59,993 nt of DNA, from positions 64,974 to 124,966 of the forward strand of contig JAUQPZ010000001.1 in assembly GCA_030550155.1 (NCBI GenBank), written 5' to 3'. Position numbers and translations under genes: made by a program. The notes beneath the pieces are model-generated. The model searched no databases. It saw nothing but the letters and a program-made list of their open reading frames with translations, and had not been told where the DNA came from. Positions 36,791 to 44,999 of this stretch are shown piece by piece (within the stretch, counting starts at the first letter, position 1; each line of letters begins with the position of its first letter). This stretch comes from Thermoproteota archaeon (GTDB lineage Archaea; Thermoproteota; Nitrososphaeria_A; Caldarchaeales; Calditenuaceae).

Positions 36791-37276
36791 TTATTTTTTG
36801 AGTTTTTTCTCAACCCTTCGGAGGAGCGTGCTGTCCAACTTGATCTCTGGGTCGCTCCTGACGGCGGGGTGGTATGGGTCCACCATTATAACCTCAAACC
36901 ACTTATAGATGCTGTCATAGGTTAGGGGATATCCCCCAAGTGGGTGGAGGTTGGGATACTTCTTCCTCGCCCTGTTTATCGCCTCTTCAAGCATCGTCAA
37001 ATTAACTTTATGGAGCACGGTTCCCAGCGCCTTCGGCCTCCTGCCAGAGTTGGGGCGCGGTTTACTGAAGCCTCCTCTCCTAACCCTGACCCGGAGCACA
37101 ACAAAGCCCTGCTTTGCCTTGTATCCGATTCTCCGGGCACGGTCGATTCTCAGGGGCTTCTCCACCCTAACTACGGAGGGCTCCCTACGCCAGAGAATTC
37201 TCCTCTCCCTCAATAATTCCCTCAGCTCGTCTGGTCTTCTCCTCCAAAGTTCGTTCATCAAAGCATACAGACCCAT
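36791..37276 (-). CDS. rpl15e: 50S ribosomal protein L15e, short form
   Basis: 161 residues from the ATG at 37276 (MGLYALMNELWRRRP). The ATG at 37360 is excluded because it precedes the TATA box at 37343-37351. The core is diagnostic: VVRVEKPLRIDRARRIGYKAKQG, VRVRRGGFSKPRPNSGRRPKAL and VDPYHPAVRSDPE. After this block the protein ends with a basic tail (LLRRVEKKLKK), whereas archaeal L15e usually continues about 45 residues with a RGLTSAGKKxRGLR-type segment. No frameshifted remainder is seen in the 27-nt gap to the next gene. Confidence 0.88.
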   Translation of the reverse strand: MGLYALMNELWRRRPDELRELLRERRILWRREPSVVRVEKPLRIDRARRIGYKAKQGFVVLRVRVRRGGFSKPRPNSGRRPKALGTVLHKVNLTMLEEAINRARKKYPNLHPLGGYPLTYDSIYKWFEVIMVDPYHPAVRSDPEIKLDSTLLRRVEKKLKK

Positions 37277-37340
37277 GGTGCTGAACAGTCTACTCCAACC
37301 CTCGATAAAAACCCTAATACGCGGGGCTGGGTCAGGAGCG

Positions 37341-37352
37341 GATTTTATATAG
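37341..37352. promoter_or_regulatory. Shared TATA box of L15e and the zinc-finger gene
   Basis: GATTTTATATAG on the plus strand, read CTATATAAAATC on the minus strand. It gives a box A about 25 nt before a minus-strand start near 37321 (L15e leader of about 45 nt). It also lies about 27 nt before the TTG at 37375 of the plus-strand gene. Confidence 0.5.
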
Positions 37353-37374
37353 CTGCCCATCCTCTTAACATGGA

Positions 37375-37578
37375 TTGTTAAGGGTTAAGGTGGGTAAGTC
37401 CCTCGGAGTTTGGGATTGGTCAATAACAAACTGCGACGCCTGCTTACTGGAGATCGAGGACCCATCAGAGACCGTCAAGTGCAACTATTGCGGGGCCACA
37501 TTTCACCCAGACTGCTACAAGAATCTCAAGAACACGAAGTCCTCATGCCCTAAGTGCAGGGTGAGCCTTTATGAGTGA
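37375..37578 (+). CDS. Small C4HC3 zinc-finger protein (PHD/RING-variant-like)
   Basis: A 67-residue protein that is almost entirely one zinc finger. Ligands are C20, C23, C36, C39, H44, C47, C58 and C61, giving C-x2-C-x12-C-x2-C-x4-H-x2-C-x10-C-x2-C. This order is that of PHD and RING-CH fingers. It starts with TTG at 37375, or with GTG at 37390. Its stop overlaps the next gene by 8 nt. A very similar finger ends the membrane protein at 38913-39689. A role in ubiquitin-like conjugation or protein recruitment is possible but unproven. Confidence 0.7.
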   Translation: MLRVKVGKSLGVWDWSITNCDACLLEIEDPSETVKCNYCGATFHPDCYKNLKNTKSSCPKCRVSLYE

Positions 37579-37948
37579 AAAAAATGTCCAGAATCCCGAT
37601 GAATCAGACGAGGAGGAAAGCATCGAAATAAACCAAATAGAGACACCTAGAGGCCGTGTCCCCGAGTTCGAAAGCACGTTCCGAGCCCTTGAAAAGATTT
37701 CTGCACGCCTACTGGAGCAGGACGAGAAGATCGAGAAAGTCGCGACACAGCTGACCAGCAGACATCTACCCACTGTTCAGGTGAAAGAGATTCAAGACGC
37801 AATACAGGCACTAAGGTCCGACATAGCTGAGCTGGAAAAAAGGCTAGAATACATGGAGGACATACTGGGCGAGATCCAGGAGAGACTAAACCTGCTTGAC
37901 TATCTTGCCGATATAGTCGAGCGCTACTTAAAGACTCAGGAAAGCTAG
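37571..37948 (+). CDS. Acidic coiled-coil protein, 125 aa
   Basis: A 125-residue protein without a recognised family. The N-terminus is acidic and disordered (about 1-30, rich in Asp/Glu). From about 35 to 120 it has heptad-like leucine/isoleucine spacing (QDAIQALRSDIAELEKRLEYM and EIQERLNLLDYLADIVERYL), so it is a predicted coiled coil. It overlaps the zinc-finger gene by 8 nt and is likely translated with it. Its stop interlocks with that of the convergent coiled-coil gene. Confidence 0.7.
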   Translation: MSEKNVQNPDESDEEESIEINQIETPRGRVPEFESTFRALEKISARLLEQDEKIEKVATQLTSRHLPTVQVKEIQDAIQALRSDIAELEKRLEYMEDILGEIQERLNLLDYLADIVERYLKTQES

Positions 37949-38793
37949 GTCGTTCCGCGCAGTATCCCGCCCCTCAGCTCCTGCTTAATCCTCTCAAGCT
38001 CCTTCTTCTCAGCCTCGAGCCTAGATATATCCTGAAGAAGCTGATTCCTTCTCTTCTCCAGCCTCCTAATCTCGTCGGTCAACTGGGAGAACTGCCTGTT
38101 ATACTCCTCGGTCATGGTCTTCGCGGCCTCAAGCTTCTCTATCTCCTCCCTCTTACGCTCCTCAAGCCTGACAAGCCTCTCCAGCCTAGCCTCCCTCACC
38201 TTAAACCTCCTATCCAACTCCTTCATAATCCTCTCAATGCCCTCTGTAGCAGACTGAAGAGCCGAGATATACGCGGCCTGCAACTCCTTCACCTTCTCCT
38301 CCAGAAAGGCCTTACGCTCCTCAAGCTCCGCCACCTCCCTCTCATAGTTCTTGAGCGACCTGTCCCTCTCATCGATCTCCTGCTTGAGCGTTATCAACTC
38401 CTGCTTCAGAGTCTCCAGATTGCTTCTCTCCTGCTCCAGCTTCTCCCTCTCATGGACTATCGCCATCCTCGCCTTCTCTAGGACATCAACCTGCTCCCTC
38501 TGAAACTCGAGAATCCTTGTAAGCTCCTCCTGTTGCTCTTGGAAGATCGCCAGATATGATGAGAGCGACTTTAACGTGTTTACACCGTCCAGAAACTCTC
38601 TTATCATGTATTCGGGCTGAGAGGTTGCTAAGGCGTCAAGCTTAGAGACTATCTCTTGAACGGCCGCTCTTAATTGACCCGCGACGTTGCCGGAGACCAG
38701 CGCCTCGAGGTTCTGGAGCTGAATGGTTATAGCCCTTAAATTCTGGGATATTGCCTCGAGCTCCTCTGAGCGACGGCCGATTATTGAGCCCAT
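37945..38793 (-). CDS. Long coiled-coil protein, 282 aa
   Basis: Nearly the whole protein (about residues 60-275) is charged heptad repeat rich in Glu, Leu, Arg and Gln, for example LEKARMAIVHEREKLEQERS and VKELQAAYISALQ. There is no membrane segment. The N-terminus is less charged (about 1-60). I do not recognise a family, although SMC-like or tail-type coiled coils look similar by composition. It is convergent with the acidic coiled-coil gene and divergent from the membrane zinc-finger gene. Confidence 0.7.
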   Translation of the reverse strand: MGSIIGRRSEELEAISQNLRAITIQLQNLEALVSGNVAGQLRAAVQEIVSKLDALATSQPEYMIREFLDGVNTLKSLSSYLAIFQEQQEELTRILEFQREQVDVLEKARMAIVHEREKLEQERSNLETLKQELITLKQEIDERDRSLKNYEREVAELEERKAFLEEKVKELQAAYISALQSATEGIERIMKELDRRFKVREARLERLVRLEERKREEIEKLEAAKTMTEEYNRQFSQLTDEIRRLEKRRNQLLQDISRLEAEKKELERIKQELRGGILRGTT

Positions 38794-38873
38794 CCTTACT
38801 CACTCCCATTACTTAATCGGATATAAATCTGTATTCTCTATTGGCTCACGCATCTTTGGAGGAGGCGCGGGAG

Positions 38874-38888
38874 CTTATTTATATATAG
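38874..38888 (+). promoter_or_regulatory. TATA box of the membrane zinc-finger gene
   Basis: TATTTATATATA (38876-38887) lies about 30 nt before the ATG at 38913, suggesting a leader of only a few nucleotides. Confidence 0.55.
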
Positions 38889-38912
38889 GCGCACCCGTGG
38901 TAGAGCAGATGT

Positions 38913-39689
38913 ATGATCGCTCATGTGGGCGAGGCCCTAGCTAGGTTTAGCAGAATTGGCGCCCTGATCTCTCTACTCGGAGCTACTCACGCCCTCAGCC
39001 TCATTCTGAACTGGTTTTCAATCAATTACGACAACGTGGGCAGGAGCCTAATTACAGGTTATACTTTCATGGAGCCTCTCATGCTGTCTCTCAGCGCGGG
39101 TGCTGCGGCAGGCGTTGTCGGAGTATTGTCCTCAAACCTCAGGGACATATCTAAGATCAGGGTTGTGACTCCCTTGGTCTCTTTCACGTCTGCAGGGCTT
39201 GCTCTCCTCTCACCGCTCTACACATATCTTGTAAAGCTGCCCAGCTTTCAGAACCTAAATTACGTGCCTGAGACAGGGCTATTCGCCGCCCTATTCACCG
39301 GCATAGCCATAGCAGGGGCTTCTGTCCTAGCCTTAATCGCGGGGCTGAGAACTAAAGTAACCCAATATATTGGCCCTCAGGCTCGATGGGGGCCGACGGG
39401 AGCTGAGGAATCATTCGTAGAGATTCAGGAGCCGATAGCAGAGCCGTCTCTCAGAACTGTGGAGGAGAGTTTTCAGAGACCCACAGAGGTGGTCGAGCCC
39501 GCCGCCCCCCGGAGAGAAGAGAGAGCGCCGCTTGGGGAGACTCAGTGCCTAATCTGCGGCGATATAGTTTCAGGGTCGGATTCTGTGGAGTGTAAGTCTT
39601 GTGGTGCGCTTTTCCATAAAGACTGTATGAGTGTCTGGATAGATTTAGGGAACAAGTGCCCGTCATGTGGCGCCGAGCTCCGCCTATGA
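38913..39689 (+). CDS. Four-helix membrane protein with C-terminal C4HC3 zinc finger
   Basis: A 258-residue protein. Four membrane helices lie in the first 150 residues (about 12-35, 50-72, 85-108 and 125-147). A Pro/Glu-rich linker follows (about 160-208). A C4HC3 finger closes the chain, with ligands C212, C215, C227, C230, H235, C238, C249 and C252. The finger is closely similar to that of the small protein at 37375, with FHKDC against FHPDC. RING-variant membrane proteins in eukaryotes (MARCH type) share this finger order, but whether this one is a ligase is unknown. Confidence 0.72.
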   Translation: MIAHVGEALARFSRIGALISLLGATHALSLILNWFSINYDNVGRSLITGYTFMEPLMLSLSAGAAAGVVGVLSSNLRDISKIRVVTPLVSFTSAGLALLSPLYTYLVKLPSFQNLNYVPETGLFAALFTGIAIAGASVLALIAGLRTKVTQYIGPQARWGPTGAEESFVEIQEPIAEPSLRTVEESFQRPTEVVEPAAPRREERAPLGETQCLICGDIVSGSDSVECKSCGALFHKDCMSVWIDLGNKCPSCGAELRL

Positions 39690-39779
39690 GTCACCGAGTG
39701 GTTGAGAATAAGGTGAGGCCGTAGCGGCTAGGCTGGTTTCCTCAGCTATTTATTCGCGCAATACAAATAGTTTAAGGGT

Positions 39780-41285
39780 ATGCCTGAGCAGCTCACCGAC
39801 AAAATAGTCCAGCTGGCTCTCAGGAGAGGGTTCTTTAACCCTACCGCCGAGATTTACAGAGCGCCAGCCGGCTTCTATGACCTCGGGCCCCTAGGCGCCC
39901 TAGTGAAATCAAACCTCGTGAGCTTTTGGATTGATGAGTTCGTGAGGAGGGAGACATCATACGAGGTCTTCCTCATAGACGGTTCACTAATCCTGCCATA
40001 CGACGTGTTGAAGGCGTCGGGACACGTGGATAAATTTAGCGACCCCAAGGCGTCATGCAAAAGCTGCGGCAGGATCTACAGGGTTGACCAGCTCATAGAG
40101 GAGGCCTTGGGGCTGAAAGTTGAGGGGAAGAGCCTGGAAGAGCTGGAACAGATTGTTAAAACGAGAGGCGTCAGGTGTCCTCACTGCAGAGGAGAGCTAT
40201 CAGATTTTAGGGAGCACCACCTCATGTTCAAGCTCTCTGTCGGTGGAGCTGAAGAGTCGGCCTTCTTGAGGCCCGAGACAGCGCAGAACATATTCCTCAA
40301 TTTTAAGAGAATTACATATGGCATGAGGGCTAAACTTCCCTTCGGCGTGGCTCAGGTGGGTAAATCTTTCCGGAACGAGATAGCGCCGAGGCAGTCTGTG
40401 ATAAGGCTTAGAGAGTTCAGCCAGATGGAGATTGAGCTATTCTTCGCGCCAAACGATGAGAGGGGGCCGAGGGGGTTTGAGGAGGTTGCCGACACGGAGA
40501 TACGTATTCTGACACGGGAGGAGCAGCTGCACGGTGGAGAGGAGCCCATAGAGTTGAAGGCCGGAGACGCTGTAGCCGAGGGAATCGTGCCGAACAGATT
40601 TTTGGCCTATTATCTCGCAAAAGAGGTTAGATTCTTCAAGCTCCTTGGAATTCCACCCGAGAACACTAGGTTTAGACACCTTCTACCCGAAGAGACCCCC
40701 CACTACTCAGGCGGAAACTTCGATCTCGAGGTGAAATTCTCTTTTGGCTGGAAGGAGATCGTTGGAAACGCTTATCGCAGAGACTATGACCTTACAGTTC
40801 ACTCTAGGGGCTCAGGAGAGGACCTCTCAATCGACAACAACGGCGTCAAGATGATACCGCACGTGGTTGAGCCCTCATTCGGAGTAGAGAGAATAATCTA
40901 CGCGATCCTTGAACACTCGTATCGTGAGGGAGAGAGGGACTGGCCGCTCCTGAAGTTGCCGAGAATTATCTCGCCGATAAAGGCAGCAATCTTCCCTCTT
41001 CTTGATAGAGAGAATCTCACATCTAAGGCCCTAGACGTCTACTACGCGTTAAAGAGGTCTAGAAAGGCGATCCCCGTGTATTACGATGACCGCGGCTCGA
41101 TTGGCAGAAGATATGCAAGGGCCGACGAAGTGGGCGTAAACCTCTGCATCACGATCGACTACCAGACACTCCAAGACGACACCGTAACTGTCAGGGACAG
41201 AGACACTGCCGAGCAGGCCAGAGTAAAGATCAGCGATCTTGAGGACCTGATATACAACGACATGTTCAGGCTGGAAGGAGTGTAG
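39780..41285 (+). CDS. glyS: Glycyl-tRNA synthetase, archaeal/eukaryotic type
   Basis: A 501-residue class II synthetase. It begins with the family block LALRRGFFNPTAEIY and GFYDLGPLGALVKSN. Motif 2 is SFRNEIAPRQSVIRLREFSQ. An internal zinc pair (CKSCGRI ... CPHCRGEL) lies near residues 98-141. ETAQ and the motif 3 region PHVVEPSFGVERI are present, and the anticodon-binding domain occupies the C-terminal 110 residues. It attaches glycine to tRNA-Gly. It is followed 40 nt later by the THEP1-like gene. Confidence 0.95.
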   Translation: MPEQLTDKIVQLALRRGFFNPTAEIYRAPAGFYDLGPLGALVKSNLVSFWIDEFVRRETSYEVFLIDGSLILPYDVLKASGHVDKFSDPKASCKSCGRIYRVDQLIEEALGLKVEGKSLEELEQIVKTRGVRCPHCRGELSDFREHHLMFKLSVGGAEESAFLRPETAQNIFLNFKRITYGMRAKLPFGVAQVGKSFRNEIAPRQSVIRLREFSQMEIELFFAPNDERGPRGFEEVADTEIRILTREEQLHGGEEPIELKAGDAVAEGIVPNRFLAYYLAKEVRFFKLLGIPPENTRFRHLLPEETPHYSGGNFDLEVKFSFGWKEIVGNAYRRDYDLTVHSRGSGEDLSIDNNGVKMIPHVVEPSFGVERIIYAILEHSYREGERDWPLLKLPRIISPIKAAIFPLLDRENLTSKALDVYYALKRSRKAIPVYYDDRGSIGRRYARADEVGVNLCITIDYQTLQDDTVTVRDRDTAEQARVKISDLEDLIYNDMFRLEGV

Positions 41286-41325
41286 AGTTGCTGCTCCTCC
41301 AGACATACATCGTTTTAGATGAGGG

Positions 41326-41865
41326 ATGCGTCAGAGACTTTTGATTGGGGTTACTGGGCCGCCCGGATGCGGGAAGACAACGGCCGTTGAGCGAGCCTCT
41401 GAGCTCTTGAAGAAGAACGGTTTTCGGGTCTCCGGGATTTTGACGCGTGAGGTCAGGGTTGAGGGGAGGCGGATAGGTTTCGACATCATCGATGTTGAGA
41501 CAGGGGCCAGCCGACCCCTTGCTAGGGTGTCTGACGAGGGAGGAGCGCGGCTGGGGAAATACAGGGTTTACAAGGAGAATCTCGACGGCTTCGCCACAGA
41601 GTTGTTGAGGGGGGCTTTGGCGCAGGATGTGTTAGTTGTTATCGACGAGGTGGGGCCTATGGAGCTTATGAGCCAGCGGTTTAGGCAGATGCTGAGGCAG
41701 CTCTTAAAAGAGGCGAAAGAATCTCTTCTCACACTTCACTACTATTCTAGAGACCCGATTGTGCTGGAGGCGCGGACAGCTGTATCAGAGCTTATCGAGT
41801 TGAGGAGGGGAGAGGCCGTTGCTGTTGCAGAGAGAATTGCCAAGATCTTCATCAATAACAGGTGA
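41326..41865 (+). CDS. THEP1-type nucleoside triphosphatase
   Basis: A 179-residue P-loop NTPase. Walker A is GPPGCGKTT (about residues 10-18), the family motif SGILTREVRVEGRRIGFDI follows, and Walker B is VLVVIDEVGPMEL. It matches the archaeal and eukaryotic THEP1/NTPCR family, which hydrolyses NTPs in vitro and has an uncertain cellular role. It lies between glyS and trm1. Its stop is 7 nt before the trm1 start. Confidence 0.9.
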   Translation: MRQRLLIGVTGPPGCGKTTAVERASELLKKNGFRVSGILTREVRVEGRRIGFDIIDVETGASRPLARVSDEGGARLGKYRVYKENLDGFATELLRGALAQDVLVVIDEVGPMELMSQRFRQMLRQLLKEAKESLLTLHYYSRDPIVLEARTAVSELIELRRGEAVAVAERIAKIFINNR

Positions 41866-41872
41866 GGGTATT

Positions 41873-43057
41873 TTGGGGGCGGTTTCCTCACTCCCCTTCG
41901 CAACAAAGATAGTAAAAGAGGGGTGTGCAGAGCTAGTTGTCCCCGAGACAAGCGAGCAGCTCGCCACCACGAGGCTACCAGCCTTCTATAACCCCCTCTC
42001 AAAGGTTTCCAGAGACATCGCGGTCTTGGCGACAAACGCGTACTTCTCTGGGAGCGGCAGCGGTACAGTCGCGGAGCCCCTCGCAGGAACCGGCGCACGC
42101 GTCATCAGGCTCCTCCTCGAGTCGGGGGTTTTCTCCGAGGCTGTTGCGGGAGACATCTCTGAGTGGGCTGTTAAGCTCATGAAGATTAACGTGGAGCGTA
42201 ACGGCTTGGGTGGACGCGTCAGCATAGAGCGCTCTGACGCCAACCTGTTGCTCTCGAGACTGGCTACCGAGGATAGGGCCAGCTACGTCGATATAGATCC
42301 TTTTGGCTCGCCTGTGAAGTTTCTTGAGAACGGTTTTAGGGCCACGGGGAGGCGGGGCCTGATAGGGGTCTCGGCAACGGATTTGGCTGCTCTCTCAGGT
42401 TCGTCGCGAAGAACGGCGCTTTGGAGATATGGGCTCACGCTTGTAAAGACCAGTTTCTTTAAGGAGGTTGCGATAAGGGCTCTAACGGCGGTCGCCGCCA
42501 TGACTGCTGCGCGCCTAGGGCTTGGGGCCGAGCCTATTTTGTCTGTCGCATACAGGCACTTTGTAAGAGTATTCCTCTCCGTTGATAAGGGCAGGAGGAA
42601 AGCCTACGAAGCCGCCGCCAAGGTCGGATACCTCGTCTATTGTAGAGAGTGCCTGAATACTTTCGTCATGAAAAGCATCTCAAATTGGACAGAGAAATGC
42701 AGCTTATGCGGGGGCAGCAACGCGGCCCTCGGCCCCATCTGGACGGGTAAGCTCTATGAGCGGAGCGTATTGGAGAAGATACTGGCCTCCAAGCTTGCAG
42801 GCGACCCGACATATGAGGAGGCCATGAAACTATTCATGATGCTGGTGCAGGAGCCGGAAGATGTGCCGTGGTCATTTCAACTCGCGGAGGTGTCGAGGCG
42901 GGCAAGAACATCGCCTCCGAAGTCAAGAGCGGTGGTCGATAGGCTCAGGGAACTCGGATACAGGGCCTCGATTACTCACTACGACCGGGCCGCGATAAAG
43001 ACGGACGCCCCAGCGAATATACTCCTTCAGCTTGTCAGAGAGTTGGCCGGCAAATAA
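41873..43057 (+). CDS. trm1: tRNA (guanine(26)-N(2))-dimethyltransferase Trm1
   Basis: About 394 residues from the TTG at 41873, which is preceded by GGTGAGG at 5 nt; a longer frame to 41819 would overlap THEP1. The SAM-binding domain shows EPLAGTGARVIRLL, and the catalytic motif is DIDPFGSP. A zinc module CRECLNTF ... CSLCGGS lies in the C-terminal half, and LREKGY-like RLRELGYRASITHYD is also present. It methylates G26 in tRNA. Confidence 0.92.
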   Translation: MGAVSSLPFATKIVKEGCAELVVPETSEQLATTRLPAFYNPLSKVSRDIAVLATNAYFSGSGSGTVAEPLAGTGARVIRLLLESGVFSEAVAGDISEWAVKLMKINVERNGLGGRVSIERSDANLLLSRLATEDRASYVDIDPFGSPVKFLENGFRATGRRGLIGVSATDLAALSGSSRRTALWRYGLTLVKTSFFKEVAIRALTAVAAMTAARLGLGAEPILSVAYRHFVRVFLSVDKGRRKAYEAAAKVGYLVYCRECLNTFVMKSISNWTEKCSLCGGSNAALGPIWTGKLYERSVLEKILASKLAGDPTYEEAMKLFMMLVQEPEDVPWSFQLAEVSRRARTSPPKSRAVVDRLRELGYRASITHYDRAAIKTDAPANILLQLVRELAGK

Positions 43058-43081
43058 CGTGTAACAGGAGGGGCATGCATC

Positions 43082-43093
43082 TTTGATATATAG
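43082..43093 (+). promoter_or_regulatory. TATA box of the cupin gene
   Basis: TTTGATATATAG at 43082-43093 lies about 30 nt before the ATG at 43117, in the 59-nt gap after trm1. Confidence 0.5.
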
Positions 43094-43116
43094 AGGGGCT
43101 AAGGCCTCCTACATAC

Positions 43117-43470
43117 ATGAGGGTATGGGTCACCGGTGATTGGGAGGAGCTCTTTCAGGGAGTATTCAGGAAGATAGTGGCTCATAACGCCCAGGTCATG
43201 CTTATGCTGGTCAAGATAATGCCGGGCGCTGTAGTCCCGATGCACAGCCACCTGAATCTTCAGGCAGGAGTCGTGCTCAGGGGCTCACTTCTCTTCAAGA
43301 CAGGAACCGGAGAGAGAGTGCTTGTGGCAGGTAACTCCTATCTGTTAGACCCCTGGGAGAACCATGAGGTAAAAAACATAGGAGAAGAAGAAGCCTTAGC
43401 ACTCGATGTCTTCCACCCCGCGAGAGAAGACTACGCTAAGTCTGCGAGGCCGCCAGACTACGAAGTGTAG
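43117..43470 (+). CDS. Single-domain cupin protein
   Basis: A 117-residue beta-barrel protein. The two cupin motifs are visible: PMHSHLNLQAGVVLRGS (with the HxH pair and a glutamine at the usual Glu position) and DPWENHEVKN. Metal binding is likely through H47, H49 and H87. Such small cupins are often dioxygenases, isomerases or sensors, and nothing here narrows the choice. It has its own promoter. It ends 13 nt from a convergent gene. Confidence 0.85.
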   Translation: MRVWVTGDWEELFQGVFRKIVAHNAQVMLMLVKIMPGAVVPMHSHLNLQAGVVLRGSLLFKTGTGERVLVAGNSYLLDPWENHEVKNIGEEEALALDVFHPAREDYAKSARPPDYEV

Positions 43471-43483
43471 CTTGAAAAGCTCA

Positions 43484-44122
43484 TTAGCTCGGCCGAAGCT
43501 TAAGATTCTCCCTAACGTAGAGCCGGGCCACATAGAAAGCAACAAGAAATATGGCGACGACTGCCACATACCTGATGGGGTCGGGTACGAACCTGGAAGG
43601 TGTTATGATTAGAGAGATTGCTGCTAGCGTGGGTGGAATAAGAATGGCCAGTATTACAAGGAAGAAGGTCTCCACAAAGTTCTTGTCAGATAGCAGCCTA
43701 GCCAGCGAGTTTAGCCAGCTGTCCCTCACATCCACCTCAAGGTCCGGAGAGCCGCCTAACCCGTAAATTTTTACGGCCAAATCGTTAAAGAGCCCTGCAT
43801 CACTGGCCGCAAACCCATCCTCCCTGACAAGCCCGTATAAGACGCCGTCCTTAACAATTCTGACCTCTGGAGGCACGAAAACCACGTCGAGGCCGCGAAG
43901 CTTCGCAACTCTGTGGACAGCCCTGACGACTCCATCGCTAACCTTCAAAGCCAGCTTATCGTCAAAGTAGCCCAGGAGAGGCGGATCTGCTGAAAGGACC
44001 CTGTTTATGGTTATGTTCCCCTCCCTAAAGAGTGGGAAGGATGACTGAATAACCGCCAGCCCCTTACCTTCGCTTAACCGCTGCTGCACCCAGCTACGGG
44101 CTTTCTGAAAAGCCTCCGACAA
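43484..44122 (-). CDS. Hypothetical protein with two C-terminal membrane helices
   Basis: A 212-residue protein that I do not recognise. The first 140 residues are soluble with mixed alpha/beta character (VIQSSFPLFREG, LDVVFVPPEVRIV). Two hydrophobic helices (about 151-172 and 183-203) and a short basic tail follow. The protein would be anchored by its C-terminal hairpin. It starts 13 nt after the riboflavin kinase stop and is likely cotranscribed. Confidence 0.68.
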   Translation of the reverse strand: MSEAFQKARSWVQQRLSEGKGLAVIQSSFPLFREGNITINRVLSADPPLLGYFDDKLALKVSDGVVRAVHRVAKLRGLDVVFVPPEVRIVKDGVLYGLVREDGFAASDAGLFNDLAVKIYGLGGSPDLEVDVRDSWLNSLARLLSDKNFVETFFLVILAILIPPTLAAISLIITPSRFVPDPIRYVAVVAIFLVAFYVARLYVRENLKLRPS

Positions 44123-44135
44123 CTCTCAATCCCAC

Positions 44136-44885
44136 TCAGGCACCTGGCACAATTTGACTCTTATCCTCCCCCGCCGCCTTGGAGTCACTTCCACCAATCA
44201 CCAAGTTGGAGGCAGGCAAAGTCACCGTAATCCTGACTTTGTCGCCGTCAGTCAACCCATACTTCCCCCTGAGGTAAACCGGAGAGACAACCTCTACCAC
44301 GTTTTCTCCGTAGTGTGTCCTCTCGATATAGAGGATCGCGCACAGGTCAGAATTGTTAAAAGAGGCGAGTATAGCCTTCGCTCCGCCGTACGTCCTATTC
44401 CTATCCCTGTAACCCTCAATTACTATGTCCGCATACTTGTTGATGATTCTCCTGTTCTGTATCGCATCCCATGATAGGAGGTTAACGTTAAGAGTGCCAG
44501 GATAGGGGTCGAAGCCCAGCTTTTTCCGAATCTGGTCCCGATACCATGGAAGCGAGATATAGTAGGCGCCTTCACCCATCCCGCTGAATACTCTGCCCTC
44601 TAAAACAACCTCGACAGGCCTCTCAATAACACGCTTCAACTCAGTATAAAGCTCCGACAACTCGTTAACAGCCTTCTCTGTCAATCTCACGTAACACGAC
44701 CTCCCAACCATCCGCCTCTCAATAAACCCCTCCTTCTCCAATTTTATCATAATCCTAGACGCGGACTGCTGAGAGGTATTGAGGTGTTTTGCGAGAACAG
44801 GTGTTGTGACTTGAACTCCGGTGCCGAATCCTTTCCTCTCGTACAGATATAGTATGAGGCGGAGCTGCATTTTGTTAAGATTCAT
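44136..44885 (-). CDS. ribK: CTP-dependent riboflavin kinase with N-terminal winged helix
   Basis: A 249-residue protein. Residues 5-75 form a MarR-like winged helix (STPVLAKHLN-like TTPVLAKHLNTSQQSASRI). The C-terminal 130 residues are the archaeal DUF120/RibK cradle-loop barrel: GRVFSGMGEGAYYISLPWY, GFDPYPGTLNVNL, and PVYLRGKYGLTDGD. RibK phosphorylates riboflavin to FMN with CTP. The fused DNA-binding domain suggests that it also regulates riboflavin genes (established for some homologues, inference here). A TATA-like AAAAAATATTAAT lies about 30 nt upstream. Confidence 0.9.
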   Translation of the reverse strand: MNLNKMQLRLILYLYERKGFGTGVQVTTPVLAKHLNTSQQSASRIMIKLEKEGFIERRMVGRSCYVRLTEKAVNELSELYTELKRVIERPVEVVLEGRVFSGMGEGAYYISLPWYRDQIRKKLGFDPYPGTLNVNLLSWDAIQNRRIINKYADIVIEGYRDRNRTYGGAKAILASFNNSDLCAILYIERTHYGENVVEVVSPVYLRGKYGLTDGDKVRITVTLPASNLVIGGSDSKAAGEDKSQIVPGA

Positions 44886-44999
44886 CTAATATTACATTGT
44901 TATATCCACCTCATTAATATTTTTTCCCACACCTTTGTAAGCTTATCTTGGAGGGGTACTGGAAGATCCGAGTAAAACCCCCACCAAGAGCTTGGGGCC

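Noticed and set aside
36791-37360. L15e starting at the ATG 37360 (189 residues)
   Set aside because: This start lies upstream of and overlapping the TATA box, and the N-terminal 28 residues do not resemble L15e. The start at 37276 gives the usual MGLY-type N-terminus.
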